A DNA stretch of 8,249 bases from a bacterium (GTDB lineage Bacteria; Tectomicrobia; Entotheonellia; Entotheonellales; Entotheonellaceae). Made by a program: the position numbers and the translations under genes. Under the pieces are notes generated by a model. The model was not told the DNA's origin, did not search any database, and saw nothing but the letters and a program-made list of their open reading frames with translations. Position 1 is the first letter of the stretch. Each line of letters starts with the position of its first letter. The stretch lies in NCBI GenBank assembly GCA_027294925.1, contig JAPULM010000661.1, positions 1 through 8,249 of the forward strand, read 5' to 3'. Shown in pieces: positions 5,825 through 8,249 of the stretch.

Positions 5825-7315
5825 CTATAACACCTGTTTGGGCAAAGCAAACTGAATGACATGTGAGACAATGGTATGATTCAAGAATCCAACAATAAGA
5901 ACCGCGCTTGCAAGGATGATAATTGGGGTCAGCATAGGTAAAGGAAGCTCGTGTCTGCTGGCCTGCAACCTGCTTTCAACCGGGTTGGCAGAGGTGTCAG
6001 GCTGTTTGAGGAAAGATGTTTCGATGATGCGGAAAAAATACACGGCGCTTAACAAACTACTGCCGACCAAGGGGATGACAAAGTACCAAGCGCCTGCTTG
6101 CAAAGCCCCACTAATCAAATACCATTTGCTGAAAAAACCGGCAGTTGGGGGTAAGCCGATCATCGAAAGCGCTGCAACCACAAAGGCTAGCATGGTGAGG
6201 GGCATACGTCGGCTCAGTCCAATAAAATCATCTATGCGGCAGGTACCGGTTCGCCACTGGATGCCCCCAACGATCATAAACAGACAGCCTTTCATGATGG
6301 CGTGGTTTAGGATGTGCAGTAGAGCGCCGGTAATGGCGGCGGTATTGCCAATTGCCAAACCGAGGGTGATGTAACCCATTTGACCAATACTGGAATAGGC
6401 CAACATACGGCGGACGTCTTGTTGCGCGATGGCGAGAAGTGAGCCGGCTAGCACCGCAATAGCAGAAGCCCAACCCAATAGCATCAGCGCTTGACCGGCA
6501 GCGCCTTCGGGGCGTAGCACGAAATACAGCACACGGAACAAAACATACGCGCTGACCTTAGTCATCACCGCAGCGATGAAACCAACCACCGGGGCCGGGG
6601 CATAGGTGTAGGCGTCAGGTAACCAGCCATGTAAGGGAAAGAGGGCGGCTTTGATAGCTAAACCAACAACGATAAATGAAACCGCCACGATAAAAACACT
6701 CGAATCCATAATGCTGGGTATGCGAGTGGCGAGATCAGCCATGTTCAAGGTGCCGGTCAAGGCATAGAGATAGCCAACACCAAGCAAGTAAAAAGTGGCT
6801 GCAATTGTACCTACGATAAGATAACGGAAGGTTGCCACGGTGGCTCGGATGCCACCGGAAGCCAATAGGCCATAAGCAGCAAGAGATGATATTTCTAAAA
6901 ACACATACAAGTTGAACATATCACCGGTGACGACAATGCCCAATAGCCCGGTAACTAATAACAGGAAAAGGCTATAAAATGTACCGCTTCGGCCGGCTGA
7001 CATGCCGCTCATATGCGGTCCGGCGTACACGGCTACGAGGAGTGCCATGCAGGCAATAAGGGTTGCGATAGCACCGGATAACGGGTCAATTACATATTCG
7101 ACCCCCCAGGGGGGTGCCCATCCACCCAATTGGTAATGCCAAGGGCCATGCTGCAGGGCATGCATAAGTGCTGCTGCGGAACATAGGCAAACCACAATAA
7201 GCGTTGTGAACACGGCGACCCGTGCGATAAAATGCGAGGCAAGGGCAAGAAGCGGGAGAATAACAGCAACGCTAAGCGGAATGACAACGATGAGCACCGG
7301 CAAATGATTGGTCAT
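5825..7315 (-). CDS. mnhD: Monovalent cation/H+ antiporter subunit D (first D-type)
   Basis: This is a 496-residue MrpD/MnhD-type subunit, the usual length, with about 14 membrane helices. It follows mnhB and mnhC in canonical order, so it is the true MnhD counterpart here. Visible hallmarks are Glu141 in LYVFLEISSLAAYGLL (TM5), Lys222 in GLAIKAALFPLHGWLPDAY (TM7), Lys253 in VMTKVSAYVLFR (TM8), RRMLAYSSIGQMGYI, Lys342 in NHAIMKGCLFM and Lys397 in TAGFFSKWYL (TM12). In characterised Mrp systems the TM5 Glu and TM7 Lys of MrpD are needed for Na+/H+ exchange. The complex works in the inner membrane in Na+ and pH homeostasis, or as the pumping arm of a larger enzyme. The ATG (7313-7315) overlaps the mnhC stop by four bases and has AAGGA about eight bases upstream. 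Confidence 0.94.
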   Translation of the reverse strand: MTNHLPVLIVVIPLSVAVILPLLALASHFIARVAVFTTLIVVCLCSAAALMHALQHGPWHYQLGGWAPPWGVEYVIDPLSGAIATLIACMALLVAVYAGPHMSGMSAGRSGTFYSLFLLLVTGLLGIVVTGDMFNLYVFLEISSLAAYGLLASGGIRATVATFRYLIVGTIAATFYLLGVGYLYALTGTLNMADLATRIPSIMDSSVFIVAVSFIVVGLAIKAALFPLHGWLPDAYTYAPAPVVGFIAAVMTKVSAYVLFRVLYFVLRPEGAAGQALMLLGWASAIAVLAGSLLAIAQQDVRRMLAYSSIGQMGYITLGLAIGNTAAITGALLHILNHAIMKGCLFMIVGGIQWRTGTCRIDDFIGLSRRMPLTMLAFVVAALSMIGLPPTAGFFSKWYLISGALQAGAWYFVIPLVGSSLLSAVYFFRIIETSFLKQPDTSANPVESRLQASRHELPLPMLTPIIILASAVLIVGFLNHTIVSHVIQFALPKQVL

Positions 7316-7677
7316 CCACGCATCCTTTCCAACAGTTCAGGCTCTTCTAACGTCCCAAAATGTCGATAAATTCGGATAAGGAGCGCTAATGCCACCCCTG
7401 TGGTGCTGACCCCGACGACAATAGCCGTGAGCATAAGAGCGTGTGGTAGGGGGTTGATATAGTCGGAGACCGCGTGCAGACCTTTGACTTCAATTGGCGC
7501 AGTGGCACCGGTTTTGTGGGCAAGGGTAATGAAAAACATGATGACCGCCACCTGCAAGATGTTCATTGCCATGAGTTTGCGAAGCAGATTGGGGCGCATC
7601 AACATGCCGTGTAGGCCAATCAGTAACAAGAGGGCCGCTAAGCCATAATTCATCTGCCCCAAAAACACCTCAAGCAT
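7312..7677 (-). CDS. mnhC: Monovalent cation/H+ antiporter subunit C (NuoK-like)
   Basis: The product has 121 residues and three membrane helices and belongs to the MnhC/MrpC family, homologous to NuoK of complex I. Typical stretches are RPNLLRKLMAMNILQVAVIM (about 28-47) and NPLPHALMLTAIVVGVSTTG (75-94), the latter diagnostic of MnhC. In the complex it lies between the B/A-type subunits and the D-type antiporter subunit and contributes to the ion path. I chose the ATG at 7675-7677 because GAGG lies about nine bases upstream. A longer frame from 7695 has its purine-rich stretch touching the start codon, and a third ATG at 7651-7653 is also possible. With the chosen start it overlaps the mnhB stop by eight bases, and it overlaps the next gene by four. 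Confidence 0.92.
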   Translation of the reverse strand: MLEVFLGQMNYGLAALLLLIGLHGMLMRPNLLRKLMAMNILQVAVIMFFITLAHKTGATAPIEVKGLHAVSDYINPLPHALMLTAIVVGVSTTGVALALLIRIYRHFGTLEEPELLERMRG

Positions 7678-8119
7678 GCGTTTCTTCCTCGTCATCTTCC
7701 CAGGCGGTCAAGGTGTCAAAAATGAGGGTGAGGACACCCGTAACAGCCATGGCGACACCAACTTCAATACCAAACGAACCCATGGCGCGCACTGTGCCTG
7801 ACTTGAAGGGAAGCGGGATGGCGCTATAGTCGAGGTAATTGCCACCAAAGAAAAGGCTTAAGAAACCGATGCCGGCATAGAGGGCAACCCCGAGGCAGGC
7901 GAGGCGTAAAGCACCAAGGCGGCGGAGTCCCCAAGGTGCAGCTCGGCCTCGCACCAGACGAACGAGAATCATGGCGGCGGCCAGGATGGCGCCGCCTTGG
8001 AAGCCTCCCCCAGGGCTGTCATGGCCGTGCACAATGACATAAATAGCAAACAGCAAGATAAATGGGGTAAGGAGGCGGCAAGCAGCATCTAGAATTTCAC
8101 TGCCAAATGGGGTCTTCAT
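7670..8119 (-). CDS. mnhB: Monovalent cation/H+ antiporter subunit B
   Basis: This 149-residue protein with about four membrane helices belongs to the MnhB/MrpB family (MbhF in membrane-bound hydrogenases). The signature HGHDSPGGGFQGGAILA (31-47) follows the first helix, and the last helix contains GIEVGVAMAVTGVLTLIF (117-134), both family hallmarks. The tail is strongly acidic (EDDEEETHA) and probably cytoplasmic. The subunit is part of the membrane core that joins the A-type and D-type subunits; its exact mechanistic role is not settled. The ATG at 8117-8119 overlaps the preceding stop by three bases (ATGA pattern), and AAGGA lies about nine bases upstream. Its stop lies inside the start region of mnhC. 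Confidence 0.94.
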   Translation of the reverse strand: MKTPFGSEILDAACRLLTPFILLFAIYVIVHGHDSPGGGFQGGAILAAAMILVRLVRGRAAPWGLRRLGALRLACLGVALYAGIGFLSLFFGGNYLDYSAIPLPFKSGTVRAMGSFGIEVGVAMAVTGVLTLIFDTLTAWEDDEEETHA

Positions 8120-8249
8120 TCGGTGTTGTCCTTTCGCCGCGGTAGGAGCTCAGCCCCTAGAATAAAAACACACGCTAGGCCTGCGGTGAAAATCACCGCT
8201 GTTTCGCCCAAGGTGTCATAGCCACGATAATCTGCCAGTACGGCGGTAA
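8116..8249 (-). CDS. MbhE / MrpA C-terminal-like membrane subunit, 3' end only
   Basis: The last 43 codons of a gene entering from beyond the window read TAVLADYRGYDTLGETAVIF, then a membrane helix, and end LLPRRKDNTE. The pattern V-D-x-R-G-x-D-T-x-G-E is the hallmark of the segment just before the last helix of MrpA. In Mbh-type operons it occurs in a separate small subunit, MbhE. The conserved Arg and acidic residues lie in a buried polar position between membrane helices in this family. The TGA at 8116-8118 overlaps the mnhB start codon. Whether the gene is a short stand-alone MbhE-like subunit or the end of a large MrpA cannot be decided from 43 codons. Confidence 0.85.
   Translation of the reverse strand, partial: TAVLADYRGYDTLGETAVIFTAGLACVFILGAELLPRRKDNTE

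Noticed and set aside
5916..6374. A 152-codon plus-strand open frame inside mnhD
   Set aside because: It lies wholly antisense to a clearly conserved antiporter gene and has no recognisable domain; it is a shadow of the real frame.

Overview
The window holds two unrelated blocks. The right block (about 2341-8249, all on the minus strand) is an intact, tightly packed operon for a multisubunit cation/proton antiporter module of the Mrp/Mnh type, also related to the membrane arms of Mbh hydrogenases and complex I. The left block (1-2205) is a decaying catabolic neighbourhood: the start of an MFS exporter, a frameshifted fumarylacetoacetate-hydrolase (FAH) family gene, a 5'-truncated 3-hydroxyisobutyrate/L-threonate dehydrogenase-like gene, and an intact small cupin.

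Antiporter operon, in transcription order (high to low coordinates): the 3' end of an MbhE/MrpA-C-terminal-like gene (8116-8249, cut by the window edge), mnhB (7670-8119), mnhC (7312-7677), a first MrpD-type subunit (5825-7315), a second MrpD/NuoL-type subunit (4313-5824), an unrecognised 75-residue two-helix membrane protein with a GTG start (4089-4316), and a third, NuoL/MrpD-like subunit with a C-terminal extension (2341-4092). Every junction is an overlap of 3 to 8 bases or directly abutting, so translation is probably coupled and the proteins probably form one complex. Three different D-type subunits plus a small partner exceed a textbook Mrp set. The third D-type subunit has Asn where the TM7 lysine is expected. 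The operon promoter and the upstream genes (MnhE/F/G types, any MrpA or redox partner) lie beyond 8249. No clear intrinsic terminator follows 2341.

Left block. The cupin (1782-2123) has a strong ribosome binding site and a GntR-like inverted repeat about 70 bases upstream. The dehydrogenase remnant (1408-1713, plus strand) lacks its Rossmann domain and catalytic lysine. Just upstream of its broken end sits an inverted pair of REP-like palindromes (1354-1370 and 1410-1429). The FAH-family gene (337-1250) is recognisable along its length but carries two apparent one-base insertions, one of them in a run of eight C. The MFS start (1-138) has a good ribosome binding site.

The organism is a bacterium, probably a proteobacterium judging from the Mnh gene order and the sugar-acid type catabolic genes; a chemolithotroph or halotolerant gammaproteobacterium would fit, but nothing in the window fixes the taxon. 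The most unusual material is the three-D-subunit antiporter module with its orphan small membrane protein.
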